Counted from the stretch's first letter, positions 25,192-37,668 are shown. The stretch is DNA of 64,000 nt from Andrena cerasifolii (GCF_050908995.1 NC_135124.1:5084001-5148000); one strand, 5' to 3'. A program made the numbers and translations. The notes: generated from the sequence alone by a model not told the origin.

Positions 25192-26584
25192 ACTTTTCAA
25201 AAAAGTGACCGCGAGGCAGCGCTGTCCGCGGTACTTACCTAGCCTATACAGTCTCAACAAGGACTCTGGGTTCGGCCTGTTTGCTGGCAATGGCGTCTGG
25301 GATTAGATTGACAGCTTGACAGGCGATCGATCCGACCGCCTTCTTCTCGCTCGTCTTCTCATCTCGGTCGCCAGCACTAGCGGTCTACGGACTCCCATCC
25401 ACAGGGTGCTCGCAACAGTATTTTTGAATGTCACTCGGAAGCAAGGGATGATTTTCATTCTACAGTAGAACAGTATCTAATACCAAATACAGAAACCCGT
25501 GTGTCGCTAATTTACAATCCAAGTACGTATCATGTGTTATTATGATGATCATCGTGCTGCAAAAATTAATAAAAGATGTCGGTTAATAGAAAATGAAACA
25601 AATTCTCCACCAATAATTTCTATTCTCACCAATTACACTTCTTTTTGCTTTACTTCCTTTCTTGCCAAATACGATAATACTGTATACTTCTTTATTTCTC
25701 AACTTCGAATAATACATGAAAAAGAGAATAATAGAAAAGTTGAAGTATAATAATCTCCAGCACTGTTTCATTCGCAATCCAACCGAGCCTCAACAAAGTG
25801 TAAATTTTCGCCTGCTTGAACCGTGTAATAAATCGAATTCACACTCGCGTTAACCAGTTAGATACACCTATTAAGCATCGCATCCGGGGAGTAATTCGCA
25901 GGGAGGAGGTGATTTCCCTTTCGAACGAAAGAGGGTGGAGCCTTCGTCGAGCTTCGATCCTCCAGGCGAAAGATCGGATTAAACGCCCGGAGCAAAACGA
26001 GTGCGCGTGAATTGGCACCTCCGTGGACCCTGCAGCCAGCCGAGATGAGAATGCTACAGCGAATCGGCCAGCGTAAAAAAAAAAATCGTCGTAAGGGTAT
26101 GCAACGTGCTGTTTCGCCCTTGAACGTGGCAATTGGCTAGCTGATAGCGTAAATAAAGACCTCGGACAGCTGTTGCGAGTCACTGATTAATGAAACAACT
26201 CGCTGCCCAACTATGCCCCCAATCTGGATAAGGGGCATAGCCCGTGGACGTGGATTACGTCCGCGGCCGTGGGCAGTGCAGGACGCGCGTCAGGTAATAG
26301 AAAATAGAAATTGAAAGAACGAGGTGGAGTGAAAGCAGGCCGTTTCGTTTGCCACGTGATATCGTATTGGTTTTTATGAACGAGCTATGAGTTGTCGGCT
26401 TGCATTACGGCTTGGTAATTCCAAGATATCTACTCGCGAAATTGAGTAACTAATTAATTAGAAAATATATAAATAATGTCTGGGTTTAGGGGTGAACTAA
26501 GTTTAAGGTTCGGTAAGACTCGTTGTAAGAAACTTAAAATAATTCGTTTTAGCTTTTAGCAATTTTTACCAAGTTCAATAGTTG
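25192..26584. other. No recognisable gene
   Basis: Mixed-GC sequence. CAGCGCTGTCC at about 25217 matches the terminus of the hAT-type element at 44039, but no partner end is visible here. Frames are short and overlap on both strands. Confidence 0.4.
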
Positions 26585-26809
26585 AGGTACGTCTACGCGA
26601 CGACACTTTTGTGCCTAGATCAAGTGTATGCGACACTGAAATTAATTTCCGGAAGATTGGAAACTGCCTAGGGCAGTCCGCGACACTGGATTTGACCTAT
26701 CGTCGCGGGAGTTGCAGCTAGAGCTAGACTGAAGACACTGCAACTTGCTCTAGCTAGGCGCAAAAGGCACTTGATCTAGACACAAAAGTGTCGTCGTGTA
26801 TAAGGACCT
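26585..26809. mobile_element. MITE with about 42-bp TIRs
   Basis: The two 42-bp ends are inverted copies sharing CGACGACACTTTTGTG and CTAGATCAAGTG. The interior repeats the GCGACACTG word and holds a hairpin of TTGCAGCTAGAGCTAG type. TTG flanks both ends (26582-26584 and 26810-26812), a possible 3-bp duplication. No frame. Confidence 0.75.
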
Positions 26810-26911
26810 TTGCCTCACAAAGGTTAAAGTCAATATTGTCGATATTATAGAAATAAAGATAACATTACCTATCACCGCAAAAAATTGTCTTCAAACTCAC
26901 TTTACTGTCAT

Positions 26912-27049
26912 CAGTGTTGGGTACTAATCAAATAAAAAATTATTTAAATAAATATCGAATGAAAATTACTTTGACTTTAGATTATTCGACGCATAACGAA
27001 TATTTTTTTTAACTTTTTTTTATTCCAATGCAAATTTTACCCATCTCTG
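26912..27049. mobile_element. hAT-type MITE with 8-bp target duplication
   Basis: Termini CAGTGTTGGGTA and TTACCCATCTCTG belong to the common hAT CAGNGNTGGG pattern. Flanks ACTGTCAT (26904-26911) and GCTGTCAT (27050-27057) match at 7 of 8 bases. Interior words such as TTATTCGACG and TAAAGT/ACTTTA recur in the elements at 37206 and 47.2 kb, so these form one family. Confidence 0.85.
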
Positions 27050-27290
27050 GCTGTCATATTAAACTGCACTAAAAAAGCTTCAAGACATCATGCTCTATTA
27101 TTTTAAGAAGAAGAATCGATAAGATATTTGTTTCACGACGATCTGAACATTTTGTCAAAATTATTTTTCTTCTATTCTACACGGCTCTCTCAAAGTGTTC
27201 GCAAGTTTCTGACGAGCAGGTCTATAGGGACTCTCACTATATAATTATAGCAAGTCAAACGTTCTTTCACGTTCGTCACCGCCACGTGTA

Positions 27291-28204
27291 GGGGAGACCG
27301 GGTTGGTTGTCACACGAGTAGGTTGTCACAACCGCTATAACAGAGAAACTAGAAACAATAGGAATGTACTAATAATCTATGGCGACGCGTCAACATATCG
27401 CTGCCTCCTTCCCCCATCACTCAATTCGCTGCAGAGTCGCATGAAGACACATGTCATTGTTATCCTGCGCTCGAAGTACATTACGCCGTATTTTTTATCA
27501 AGTAAGTATAGGTTGCTTCTTAGTATTGACTATAATATTGTTGCATTATCCTCGTAGTTTAGAGATTTTTCTAACCTACAGTAACGATTTTTTTGCATTT
27601 TTAAACATTTTAATACATGAGCAGGGTGGTGGGATAGTTTAACGGTTTGGGTCAAGTTGTCACAGAATTTTTAGAAAGAAGAACAAAACAAAATGAGTTA
27701 TTTTATCCGACAAAGGAAAACATAATAAAAACAGAAAAGTGTAAAAAATTATTAAAGGTGAAAAAGAAAATGAAGAAGACTTTTGCCACGTGTGCTTGTC
27801 TCTGTATTCAGAAAGCAAACCCAGAGGAATTGGTGTTCAGTGATAAAGTTGTAAACCGTTTGTTAATAATGTTTCTAAATTTAATTTTGTGTTCAAGACT
27901 ACAGCATTTATAGCGACAATAAAAAATGATATTACTTCCCTAATTGAATCGGCTTTTTATTAACAAACTAAGCTATCTAAACTTGTGGCAACCAACCCAG
28001 CCTCGGGTTAAGTTGCCACAGAATAGTTCCTGCTAATAATGTGACTCAGCTCCCAATCTGATTGACAAAATCCACAGGACCAATTTTTTTTATAAAGTCG
28101 GACGTACGTAGTTTATATTAATCTAAGTCTGAGTGAACATCCTTGCAACTATAACCCGTAAAAAATCAAAATAAGCAAATGAGACAACCATACCCGGTCT
28201 CCCC
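27291..28204. mobile_element. G-rich-ended TA-flanked element A (914 bp)
   Basis: The left end TAGGGGAGACCGGG and the right end CCCGGTCTCCCCTA form a perfect inverted pair, and TA flanks both sides. The word GTTGTCAC occurs twice next to the left end and once near 27655. Related GTTGCCAC and its inverse GTGGCAAC flank a central CCAACCC-AGCCTC-GGGTT motif at 27984-28020. A frame of 88 codons (27647-27913) is inside but has no recognisable domain. Likely non-autonomous; superfamily unknown. Confidence 0.8.
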
Positions 28205-28206
28205 TA

Positions 28207-29260
28207 CTTAGGCACCAAAGGTATTGAATATTCGTGTCTAACAATAAGTGATAACGCAGAGCTGCAGCGCGTGCGAAAATTCTCCATTGCAGGTTGCTGT
28301 CGAGCAGTCTGAACTGCCGGATATGTATCGGCCAGGAAAATGATTCCGAAGCAAACGTCGATGTAATCGTAGGTCAGCAAATGTAGACCCAGCAGCAGGT
28401 GTAGCTTCGTTTCAGCCCCGCCGCGCCGGACGTAGGGTAGGTAATGTCTTTCGGGCCTGCTACGCTTCCAACTCGCTTCCTTTTCCTTACTTTAAGTGCG
28501 AGTTCGTTACATCTACCACAGCGAGAGAACCTTATCGGAAGATCTGAGCTTCTCCGAGCCGCGTTTATTAATTATGCTTGATTCACGGTATAATTTGGCT
28601 AGCTTCGATAATTGGCAGCAAGTACCTAATAAGGTCGAGCATATAAATTTCAAGGGGATAACGTGTTTAATTGCAACCTCGATTCTCGTTATCGATCAAC
28701 ATCCAGCGCTAACCCTATTAAATCATAATTGATATTCTATGCTTCTTTGAAGCTTCTTGAAAAAAAGGAGTACCTACCGCAGTTGCTAAACACGAAACTT
28801 AACATTACTTTATAGTTTCGTATGGTCTCTGAACAGGCGGAATTTAAATTCTGAATGCTTTAATACTACTCGTTCAATTCTCCGTAGGTGTATCAGCGGG
28901 ATAAGTACACTTCCCGATTGAAATGTTCCTGAAAGATCGCCAATAATTTCACTACAAAATTATTAACTTGTTTAGCCCAAGTGATCATTTTTAAGGAAAG
29001 GAAAAATTCAATGGCCTAGATTCTGTTAATTATTCTGTAACCTGTTGGTTAGAAATAACTCCAAGTTATTAGAGGCCAGAACACAGTTAAAACATCAGTT
29101 CAAAGTATTTCGATACCTATGTTGGGTTTCAACAAATTTCTATAGAACTTTTTAAATTTAATGAAAACCGCTAATGCCATCCATTGAAACAATATTTAAC
29201 CTGGAAGCTGTATATTTCCTCTACAAAACAGAGGCATCAGTATTGGAATCCACTAACGGA
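28207..29260. other. No recognisable gene
   Basis: AT-rich sequence, short frames only, nothing recognised. Confidence 0.4.
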
Positions 29261-29658
29261 TTGTCAAGTTAAAAAATGGCAGTACCTTTTGTCACTTCGT
29301 GGCAGAAACACAATGGAAGAAAATTTTTTTTAGCGAAAAAACAGGCCTGTGTGCTGCAGCATCCACCGTATTCGCCGGACTTATCGCCATGTGATTATTT
29401 CCTATTCCCAAACCTCAAACTGGCCATGAAAGGAACGTTTTATGACAGTGTTACGCAGATCCAAGGCGCGGTGACAAGTGTCATTCAGGCGATTCCGCAA
29501 AATGATACAAAAAAATCTATGCTGGCACTAGTCGAACGTGCCCAGCGGTGTATTGATGCAGAAGGGGTGTATTTTGAATAAAAAAAAATAATTTTGGCAA
29601 AATAACTAATTTTCTTCTTTTAATTTAAAAAGTTCCGTTACTTCTCCAACATACTGTG
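29261..29658 (+). pseudogene. Mariner transposase C-terminal remnant
   Basis: The frame 29276-29581 contains HPPYSPDLSPCDYFLFP, the hallmark around the third catalytic Asp of mariner DD34D transposases, and ends with the typical RAQRCIDAEGVYFE. Only about the last 100 residues remain, against about 345 in a full transposase, and the first two catalytic Asp residues are absent. After the stop comes an A/T-rich stretch ending in AAAAGTTCCGTTACTTCTCC, like the 3' terminal repeat of a mariner. The frame is still open, so the truncation looks moderately old. Not capable of transposition. Confidence 0.9.
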
Positions 29659-29659
29659 C

Positions 29660-31555
29660 ATGAGTAACTGCGAAGGATATTATTTTTGTAACTTCAGCAG
29701 GACAGATAGTAGAAAAATTAACGACAAAATTTCGCGACACGTTCCAACGAGAAAACACTTTTCCCCGGGGAAGGATTGGCCGGAATGTATCGCCCGTGTA
29801 CGCGAGCTCGTTTCATGCTTTCATCCGACGGTACGCTCCTTACCGTTTCAACGCCTTCATTGGTATCTTTCGGCACCGGATTACGCAGCCGCTGGCAACA
29901 TCTCATCTTCATCGTGCCGTTGAATGTAATGAGAAAATAACACGAAATTACACACCCTGACCGAGTGTGCCCCGACCGGTCTACCGCGTTTGGTCTTCAA
30001 TTCCAACTGCCACGGACGCGTCGAAGAGGAAGTAGGGGAAGGTCGAACGGCCCGCCAGCAAATATTAAGCCCGTTCAACCTCGTTAAAAGCGAAATTACG
30101 TTAGAGAAATATTGAATCGCACTCTATAAAATTGTCCCTAAATCTTAAATTGGTACATGCACCTTTTAGCAACATCCTCAGTGAAAGTTCATCCTACCTG
30201 CGTTGTGTTGACAGTGAAATGGTCAGTGTTACAGTTTGCCCCTTGAAGGATCTCACGACATTTGCACCAAAAGAAGTTATATGAGTTGAATTTAAGTCGT
30301 ATAACTTCATAGTAACTCTCGAGTGGCTAAGGAAGTGAGTAAAATCAGGTATTTACCAGGAACTTCAACATCAACGTGAGTGAAGCCTTATTAAACTATA
30401 AATGATTGCCTGGCAACAGGCGTGAATAAGAATTTCCTTGCCCATTTCTAATTGAGATATCAAACGCAAAGACGTTGTTAGCCTCTTAACGGCCACTTAA
30501 CCAGTCTACCTCCTCAACGCATCGTCCAAACACTCGAAACATAGCCTCAGGCTACCTATAGTTGACACTGCAAGCGAGCCTAGGTGCTCGAAACGTGTAT
30601 TCCTTTAGACGCCTACCCTGAACAGCTTCGCATTCATTTTTATAGAATCACGAATCATCGTTAGGATAAACGTGTCATGACGCTGGAAGAGTCACCTCCA
30701 GGTGGTAAGAATGGTAGTTCAGTATAATCTCGGAAGAATGGCATCAACCAGTCGGTTTACATTTTGCGTATTAATTAAAGACACCAGAAATTCAAATTTC
30801 CAACCACGGCAATTCGTTTGACAATCTCCTGTACTGTTTCCTGTATTTGAGATTTCTGATAGATGCCCAAACACAATTTTGTACTATCTACTTATTTCTC
30901 AAAGCACAGAAGTCGTATTCCTGTTGATGCATGTTTCAGGATTAGGATCAACTCCACCAATTCTCGTATGTTCAACATCCTAAATTCATTCTAATTATAT
31001 TTCTAAATATTATTTCATATTTGTAACAAAAAGTTTCCACGAAGGTGAACGCAATTACGATTCACCGACTCGTACCTCAAGAATTCATAAACCACCTTCG
31101 TTTCAACCTATATCAGCAAATCTACTCGCCATACTACCTAGCCTTACACTTTTAAGTTTCACCGAGTGACGATTGCTACCTATCCTGACGTTTGCTGTAA
31201 AAGCAACTTTCTTTTGCAGTAACTTCAAACTTCAAACTATGTGTGAAGGATTCAGAAGCAAAACAGTGTAAGTCCCACTTTCCCTGAAATGAGTTACTCT
31301 TTATTGTCAAAATTTCCAGTTGATAAATCAATTAAGACACCATGTACTTTCATACGTAAGCAATAAATAGCGTTACTCATATTGAACACGGTATTATTAA
31401 TTATTCCGAGGACGAACTGTGTAAATCTCCGTTTTTGGATTTACACTGTTTGGCTTCTGAACCCTCCGCATTTCAACCACATCTACCTATCTGCCACTTT
31501 ACACCTTACACCCCAAAGTTCCATCAATATTCCAGCAGGAATCACCCCGCGCATA
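29660..31555. other. No recognisable gene
   Basis: Unique-looking, fairly AT-rich sequence. A GC-richer patch near 29750-30060 has overlapping frames on both strands without recognisable domains. Confidence 0.4.
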
Positions 31556-32450
31556 GTGCAACCTAGAATCCATCAATCATCGCCTGCATCGGAGGACGCC
31601 AGCTCCTGCAACTCGGTGAACCGATCACGTTGGCTAGGGGAGCAGTCATTGAGCTCGTTTGTCGCGTGGCTGGGTCGAGATTTGTCGGGGACAGCCGAGC
31701 GGCGGGTTCGAAGAGAGGGTTCGCGACCCGGCCGGTGACCGTCGCGGCTTCGTGGGCCCGCTCCGGGTCGGGTGGTGGGGTCATTCGACGGTCCCGGCCG
31801 CGGAGGTAGCTGGAGGGGCCCCGAACGTCGACGCGGAGAAAGGGAAGAAGGCCCGGAGGGGCCAGAGAGCTACAACGGACACGGCCGCGGGTGATTACGT
31901 CGCCTGTCGGCGCGGAACTGTCTCCTCCTACCCGCGGCGCCCACCGTTCCCCGATTGGCTGGAGCTCCCTGGCGAGGAAACGTACCTCGTCTCTCTCCCC
32001 CGCTCCTTTTCTATCACTCCTCTCCTCTCCTCTCCGCTCCTCTCTTCGCCGCTCTGCTCCTCTCTGCTCCTCTTCTGCTCCTTTCCGCTTTTCAGGGCCT
32101 CCTTCTTCGTCTCTCTTTTTCGAATAGCGTCCCCCCATTTTTTTTTATACTCCCCTAACGCAACGTGCTTGTCGCTCCCTTGAATTGGCTGTCGGTATCC
32201 TCTGTTCTCTCTCGGCGCGAGCGGTTTTTCTGTTTTCTTTCCGGCGTCGTTTCGTTCACCTTGGCTCCCTTTCGTCAACGGTGCCCACCGTTTGGCTGGA
32301 CTCCGGTGCCATGGCCGGCCTTTGCTTCCGCTTCATGTCGGATCGATCGCTTCACCACACACGTACTTTTGAAGGTAGAGTCTGCGTTTTTAGCTGCATT
32401 CTGAAAAACGAGGTCAGATCGCGACGGCGAATGGTACCTACTGTATAGCC
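31556..32450. other. GC-rich island with CT-rich tract
   Basis: CpG-rich DNA with a long pyrimidine tract on the plus strand (about 31995-32120). Up to six overlapping frames on both strands stay open, which shows they are compositional. GA/CT tracts with CpG-rich flanks may mark a promoter or a 5' non-coding exon. No protein evidence. Confidence 0.4.
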
Positions 32451-32928
32451 ACGTGCAGATGGGTGAAATAGAAATGATTGTTAGTGTTCCATGAAAGAAA
32501 CTGGAAAATATGTTTAATCAGTGTTCTGTTCCTTTTGATCACATTTTCTCACTAGCGAAGTATTGTACCTACTATATTTAAGTGGTAAACAAAGCATGTA
32601 AGTAAATATTAAGAAATTTTGTTTCAATAAGCTGTTGGTAACTTTGTGAAATATGCATTGCTGTATTTCCTGATATTTCAGAGATTCGTTTTAGAGAAAT
32701 TCTGCGTGTAGTCAGATATATTATAGCCCTTAATAGTCAGTGATTAATGTACGCCCCTATTTAAATTATTAGTTAATGGGAAACGTGGAATTTCTAAACT
32801 GTCGAAACGATTATTAAGTACAACAGTGTCTTCCGATGCTTAAATATGCACTTGACGTTATATTTTAAAAACATTTATATTCTAAAGCCACAAATTAAAA
32901 AATTATCTATACCTATGTCATATTAATA

Positions 32929-33543
32929 GAGTAATTCCGGGGGAGATGGCCATAGAGGAGAGATGGCCAATGAAAGTATTTCTTAGAAAGAAACGTCTGA
33001 TTGCGTTGCCTATACGTGGGTACAAAGTATCGCTCAAAAACAGCATTCTCAGCCCAGATCGTTGAAACAGAACGTTGTTAAAGACATGTACATCCATTTA
33101 AAAATTTAAGCTAGTGCATTTGCTTATTGGATCCACGAAAATTTGCATGGAGTTTCACGCTGTTTGTCGTACGTGTGAATTAAAAGACTAACAACAAGAG
33201 CCCAAAGAAGACTTGAGCGGTCGAACACGAAAACGGACGAAAACTGATCAAAATCGGTGATAACCAGGTCATGCCCTCAACTGGTTAGCCTGATAGCTAC
33301 ATAAGACCATCTTTCCCGGGCACTGCGGGAGAGATGGCCAATGACACGTTTTTTTTTATTTGTGAAATTTGTCTATTAAATAATAATTTTTCGTTTATTC
33401 TTATTAAGGGATACGTAAACAAAAGATGAAATTTTTGTTCTAATAGGGTGGCAGTAGGCAGTAGGTTGGCGGTAGGTAATTTCAAATAGGTTGGCTATAG
33501 GGAACTCCCAACGAAATTATAGCCATCTCCCCCGGAATTACTC
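32929..33543. mobile_element. G-rich-ended TA-flanked element C (615 bp)
   Basis: The ends are inverted copies of GAGTAATTCCGGGGGAGATG, flanked by TA. The word GAGATGGCC occurs at both ends of the left terminal block (about 32944 and 32958), in the middle at about 33331 next to CCCGGGCACTGCGGGAG, and inverted at the right end. The plan matches elements A and B although the word differs. Confidence 0.8.
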
Positions 33544-33545
33544 TA

Positions 33546-35082
33546 TAGGTAGTAATAATATCGATATTTCGAATATTGTCTGGGTATATAGGTATCTTTA
33601 TTCTTCCATTCCAGATAGTGGTGTATAATTGTGGCCATTAAATAGTGTCCGAAATATTGTTACCGAGCCGAGGCTGAGGACAACACCACGAGTTTTAGAA
33701 TTTGCTCGTGGGGCAGATGAGCCCGGGTGTCTTGGACGAACCGGTGTCTAGTTATCACCGGGAGGATAGAGCCCACTAGGAATGTTAGTTTAGCCTCGTA
33801 ACTTTATAATGTGATATACACAACACACCTCGAGCAATAAAGCTAGGGGCTGGCTAGAGCTGTATTTCTCTGGGTTTATATCTCACACTGAGAAATAATG
33901 GATTGCACATTCAAATTGTCACGTCCAGAATTTGCCGAAACACGTTCTGGACGAGAACGGGAGGGGGGGGGGGGTTGTTGTTTTGTTGTTTCTTGCCCCG
34001 TCGCCTCCAACGTAACCCTAAACCCTAAGGCCGGCCAGTTACGCCGCAATGGAGTGTAAGTAAAACTGTGCGGAGTGGGTGGATTACCTTTTTTGGATCG
34101 TGGAGGAAAAGATGAGAGGTGGTGCGGGGGCGTTTCGTTTTAGGACCGTCCGTCAGCCCAGTCACATATCCCAGTAGGGCTATATAACTGACGGCCCCTG
34201 CTCTAGACACACACGGGGACACAAGAGGACATAATTTGGAACTTGTATATATACGAAATGAGATTGGGAATTAGGACTAGCGAGAAGATTAGACCTCTGG
34301 TGGCGCTCGCCGACACTAAGTCGCGATACCGTGGTGGGGCCAGGACGTCACAAAATAATGATTGGATTCTAATAAAGAAGTCTGCGTAAGAACTAACAAA
34401 GCATATTCTATTAGTTCGGTCTTTACAATTGATGAAGTACCTAAATAAGTCCACCTCTCGGTTTGAACGCACTGAGAAATGCGGGGGTCTCAAAGAGGAT
34501 AATAAATGTATACTGCCTAACAGCAACTTTATGTACTGTAAGTTTAACTTCGTGTAATTGGTCAAACGCGAATTGAACCCGAACTTGCTAAGCCTCTGCC
34601 TTCTAAGCGTATTAAACTAAATAGAAGTGAGCCCTCAAGTATGCATTCATACCCCTTTCTATAATTACTATCAAAATGGTCTTAGAAAGTGGTGGAGACT
34701 TGGAAAACCTCGGCTGCACTGCAGTAAACGATCTGCCCCCGCCTCTGGGTAATGTGCATTCCAGACACCCAAAAGGGTCAAAATATAACAGGCAGTCCTT
34801 GAACGTAACAATATAAATTAGATCTTCACTTCCATCGTTGTCACTGAATTTCAGAAGCAACTGGTACATACATGTAACACTGCTCTCCCATCTGGAGATA
34901 TATTACATTCTTTTGTAATTATTTAAAAATATTAGCAACCATACTCGAAGATCTACTGAACCCAGCTTACAGCTTGGTTTCTCTTAATTTACCTACACCT
35001 AGATCCAATTGAATAAAACAAATCCGGTTCAATTCACACATAGCTACCTAGGTACCTAGATAGTTTTCACTGGAATAGTTCC
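33546..35082. other. Unclassified, possibly LTR-like sequence
   Basis: TGTTACCGAGCC at 33657 and an AATAAA at about 33836, and separately a TATATAA near 34177 with an AATAAA near 34370, resemble pieces of LTRs. I could not find paired LTRs, a primer-binding site or a coding frame, so no element is called. A G-run of about 12 lies at 33963. TAACCCTAAACCCTAAGG (about 34013) is too short to call telomeric. Confidence 0.25.
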
Positions 35083-35267
35083 GGCGATTTTGGACTTCAC
35101 ACTTTGGATGTGCATGGCAGAAGATTCACACAGTGAATGTGGACATTGTTCACTGGTCACTTTAGGTGTTCACTTTGGATGAAATGCAGACGAGGACAAT
35201 CTTTCCACCTCTCACTGTGGGCGAATTATCCGCGACGACCATCCAAAGTGTAAAGTCTAAATTCGCC
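35083..35267. mobile_element. MITE with 28-bp TIRs (185 bp)
   Basis: The ends are inverted copies built on GGCGA, then GACTT, then ACACTTTGGATG. The interior repeats TTCACT and CACTTTGGATG words. No target duplication found; no frame. Confidence 0.75.
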
Positions 35268-35303
35268 TTTAGGGATCAGACCTAACCCAGAACTAACCCA
35301 GAC

Positions 35304-35470
35304 TTTTTTTTTTTAACCACCCAACCGCCCCTCCCCGCATTTGACCGATCCAGAATCGCTCAAAAAGCATTAACACTAACAGACCGGCCAGGTTACTAGG
35401 CACGCGGGGGCCTCAAGGTGGGGCTGAAGCCCCATGAGTTCAAAAGAACTCCCAAAAAAAAAAAAAAAAC
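35304..35470 (+). mobile_element. Poly(A) retroposon with 11-bp target duplication
   Basis: CTAACCCAGAC flanks the insert on both sides (35293-35303 and 35471-35481), a clear target duplication. The insert starts with a T-run and ends with about 16 A, preceded by two small hairpins (GGGGCTGAAGCCCC and GAGTTCAAAAGAACTC). This is the structure of a short SINE-like or truncated LINE insertion. I could not identify a tRNA or 5S head. Having a T-run at one end and an A-run at the other is unusual. Confidence 0.75.
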
Positions 35471-35481
35471 CTAACCCAGAC

Positions 35482-37205
35482 CAAACCAGCGTCGGTTAAA
35501 GCCAAAACCGTACGAGCCTCCTGCATTTTTGTCCTAAGAAGATACTTAAAATTTCTCGTTCGGGCTGAAGCTGCTCGTGGCTCAGTTCACCCCATAGCGA
35601 AACGACGGAAGAAAAAAATAGATCCGAGACGTTCCATGTGAAATTGCGTCCGGCCCCCCACTCGCGCGGTGCTGTTGAAGCACGCGCAGGCATCCCGGCG
35701 AATTTATCGGGTCGCATCGCGACTCTTTTGCACGCGATTCCGCGGAATGGCCGGCGCATGCAAAAAGAATTTCACTCCCGTAACGAAGTGAAAATTGCGC
35801 GGCCGCGAACGCCTCCATTTCTGTATAAATGATAGCCCACCGTTAGAGCATCACCCTACTTTCGTTTCAGGCGGAAGCGTATAAACTCGCTCGCGATACC
35901 AACGAGAACAGACCGGCCGCGCGAATTTTTTTGCTCCCCGCGGTTGCTGTGTTTCCTGGCGCGCTCGAGGATATTCCAAGCGCGCGAAATTTTCTCCCGT
36001 TTCGTAACAAGAGGAAAACGAGACTGAACGAGGATGCCTGTTTTTACGCTATTCAAATTGCTCCTTTAACAGATTTACTGTCGGCTGTGAAATTAATTAG
36101 GCACTCCCGTAATTGAACTACACAATCTACTTGCTTCTACGCGCGCACTAGAGAACGTTCTACGAACCACTGCGGTAGATAACCAAGGAGAGCTGCTTGA
36201 AGAGTACTGAAAACTGTTAGGAACCTTTTTCTTGCAGCGTAGGATTTAGAAGTTTAAGCGTAGCAAAGTTGTGTCGTGTTAGAAATGAAATTAATTAATT
36301 TCCTCATTAATGAGATGTCACTCTTCTTCGTATCAGAATGAATGATGCACGAATTGCGAGTTCAAAGAATACTAAAATCCCCACGAATAATGTAAAAGCT
36401 GAAGTTCTTTCTCACTAAAATAATTCTTCCCTAGGTCATATTAGAAAATAGTTCACAACCCACCATATAAATAATAAAATCTGCATTTCAGAGCTCACAA
36501 AAATGCTATTCCTTGCTGGAATAGTTTGATAAGATTAATAATTGGAGAATCCTTGTAGAAAACACTCCAGGCGCCAAAATGAGGAACAATATTTTTAGCG
36601 GAAAATTTTCTACTGGTCATACTGTAGTATAGAATTTAATTTTTGGCACTTACAGTGTTTTCTACAGTGACTCTTCAGTTATGTTTGAATAATCTCGTGG
36701 GATAAGGAGAAATTGAATGTTTGGCTGCCTTTGCCACGGTTGAAGAGATTCCATTTGAAGTTCGGACAACTTCAGGGTAATCGACGCTGTTTTCATCGAT
36801 TTCGTCGAGCGTTAAACGTTTTCTTGGTGAAGCGACCGTGACACACCTTCCTCATCCAGCAGCTCCGGAGCGGATTTCGTTTTACCTGAAGCGATTCCTC
36901 TCGTGGTGATCCAGGTCGAACGACTCTCCCACGATGAGAACTTAGCGAATTGTAATTCTTCTAACGGATGATGACCGCGACAAACCGGTAAACAATGATG
37001 CAAAACCGGCAGATTACGGCTGTACCGAGAAGCTGACACTCGGCACTATTATCACTTGGGAAAAAAATTACTTAAACGCGGGATAAGTTTGCCAACGCAA
37101 TAGTTGTTGACATCCTTTGTCCACGATACATTTCTGTGTACAATGAATTTATAATTGATATTTATATCGCTAAGAAGGGCTTAGGAGAACTGTCGGAAAT
37201 AGAAG
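35482..37205. other. No recognisable gene
   Basis: GC-richer patch at 35580-36010 with overlapping frames on both strands, otherwise AT-rich. Nothing recognised. Confidence 0.4.
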
Positions 37206-37387
37206 CAGAGGGGGGCAAAATTTGTATTCAAATGAAATTTGAAATTACGAATGAAAGTTAAAAAAATTATTCGTCATTCGTTCGTTAACCCGAGTTAACT
37301 TTATTCAACACATTACGAATCATTTTTTTTATTTTAGTTCGTTATTCCAAATTTTATTTACTGAAATAAAAATTTTGCTCATCTCTG
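37206..37387. mobile_element. hAT-type MITE with perfect 8-bp target duplication
   Basis: Termini CAGAGGGGGGCAAAATT and ATTTTGCTCATCTCTG are inverted relatives. AATAGAAG flanks both sides exactly (37198-37205 and 37388-37395). Interior words TTATTCGTCATTCG and GAGTTAACTTTATTC relate it to the element at 26912 and the sequence flanking the hexamer array near 47.2 kb. Confidence 0.9.
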
Positions 37388-37668
37388 AATAGAAGGTAGT
37401 TCAGAGCGCTGACAGGATTAGCGATAATGAAAATTTAGTTGTAACGATTAGTGCGTTAAAAAATGTCATATTTTTTCAATACATGAACGTTGAAGCGCAA
37501 CGATCACCTATTTTATCGCCCTTCTATTACCAATTGTCGTTATTTTTCTATTAAAAGTGACACATAAATAAATCCATTGATGAAATAAATGAGAACATTA
37601 AATCGTTTAAGTTAATAGTATTGAATTTATTATTTCATTCGCTATTGCTTTGCTATCTTATTAATTGG

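Noticed and set aside
31563..32183. Frames of 191 and 174 codons in the GC-rich island
   Set aside because: Length comes from the CT/GA tract; six frames overlap and the predicted proteins are low-complexity Glu/Arg or Ser/Leu-rich.
33657..33890. A solo LTR (TGTTACCG...TCACA with AATAAA)
   Set aside because: No matching second LTR, no unambiguous 4-6 bp target duplication and no primer-binding site were found.
34012..34030. TAACCCTAAACCCTAAGG as telomeric DNA
   Set aside because: Only two imperfect 7-bp units, not the insect TTAGG type; likely chance.
34560..34620. Minus-strand GTTCGGGTTCAATTC as a tRNA T arm
   Set aside because: The flanking bases do not form a 5-bp T stem and no acceptor or D arm can be folded.
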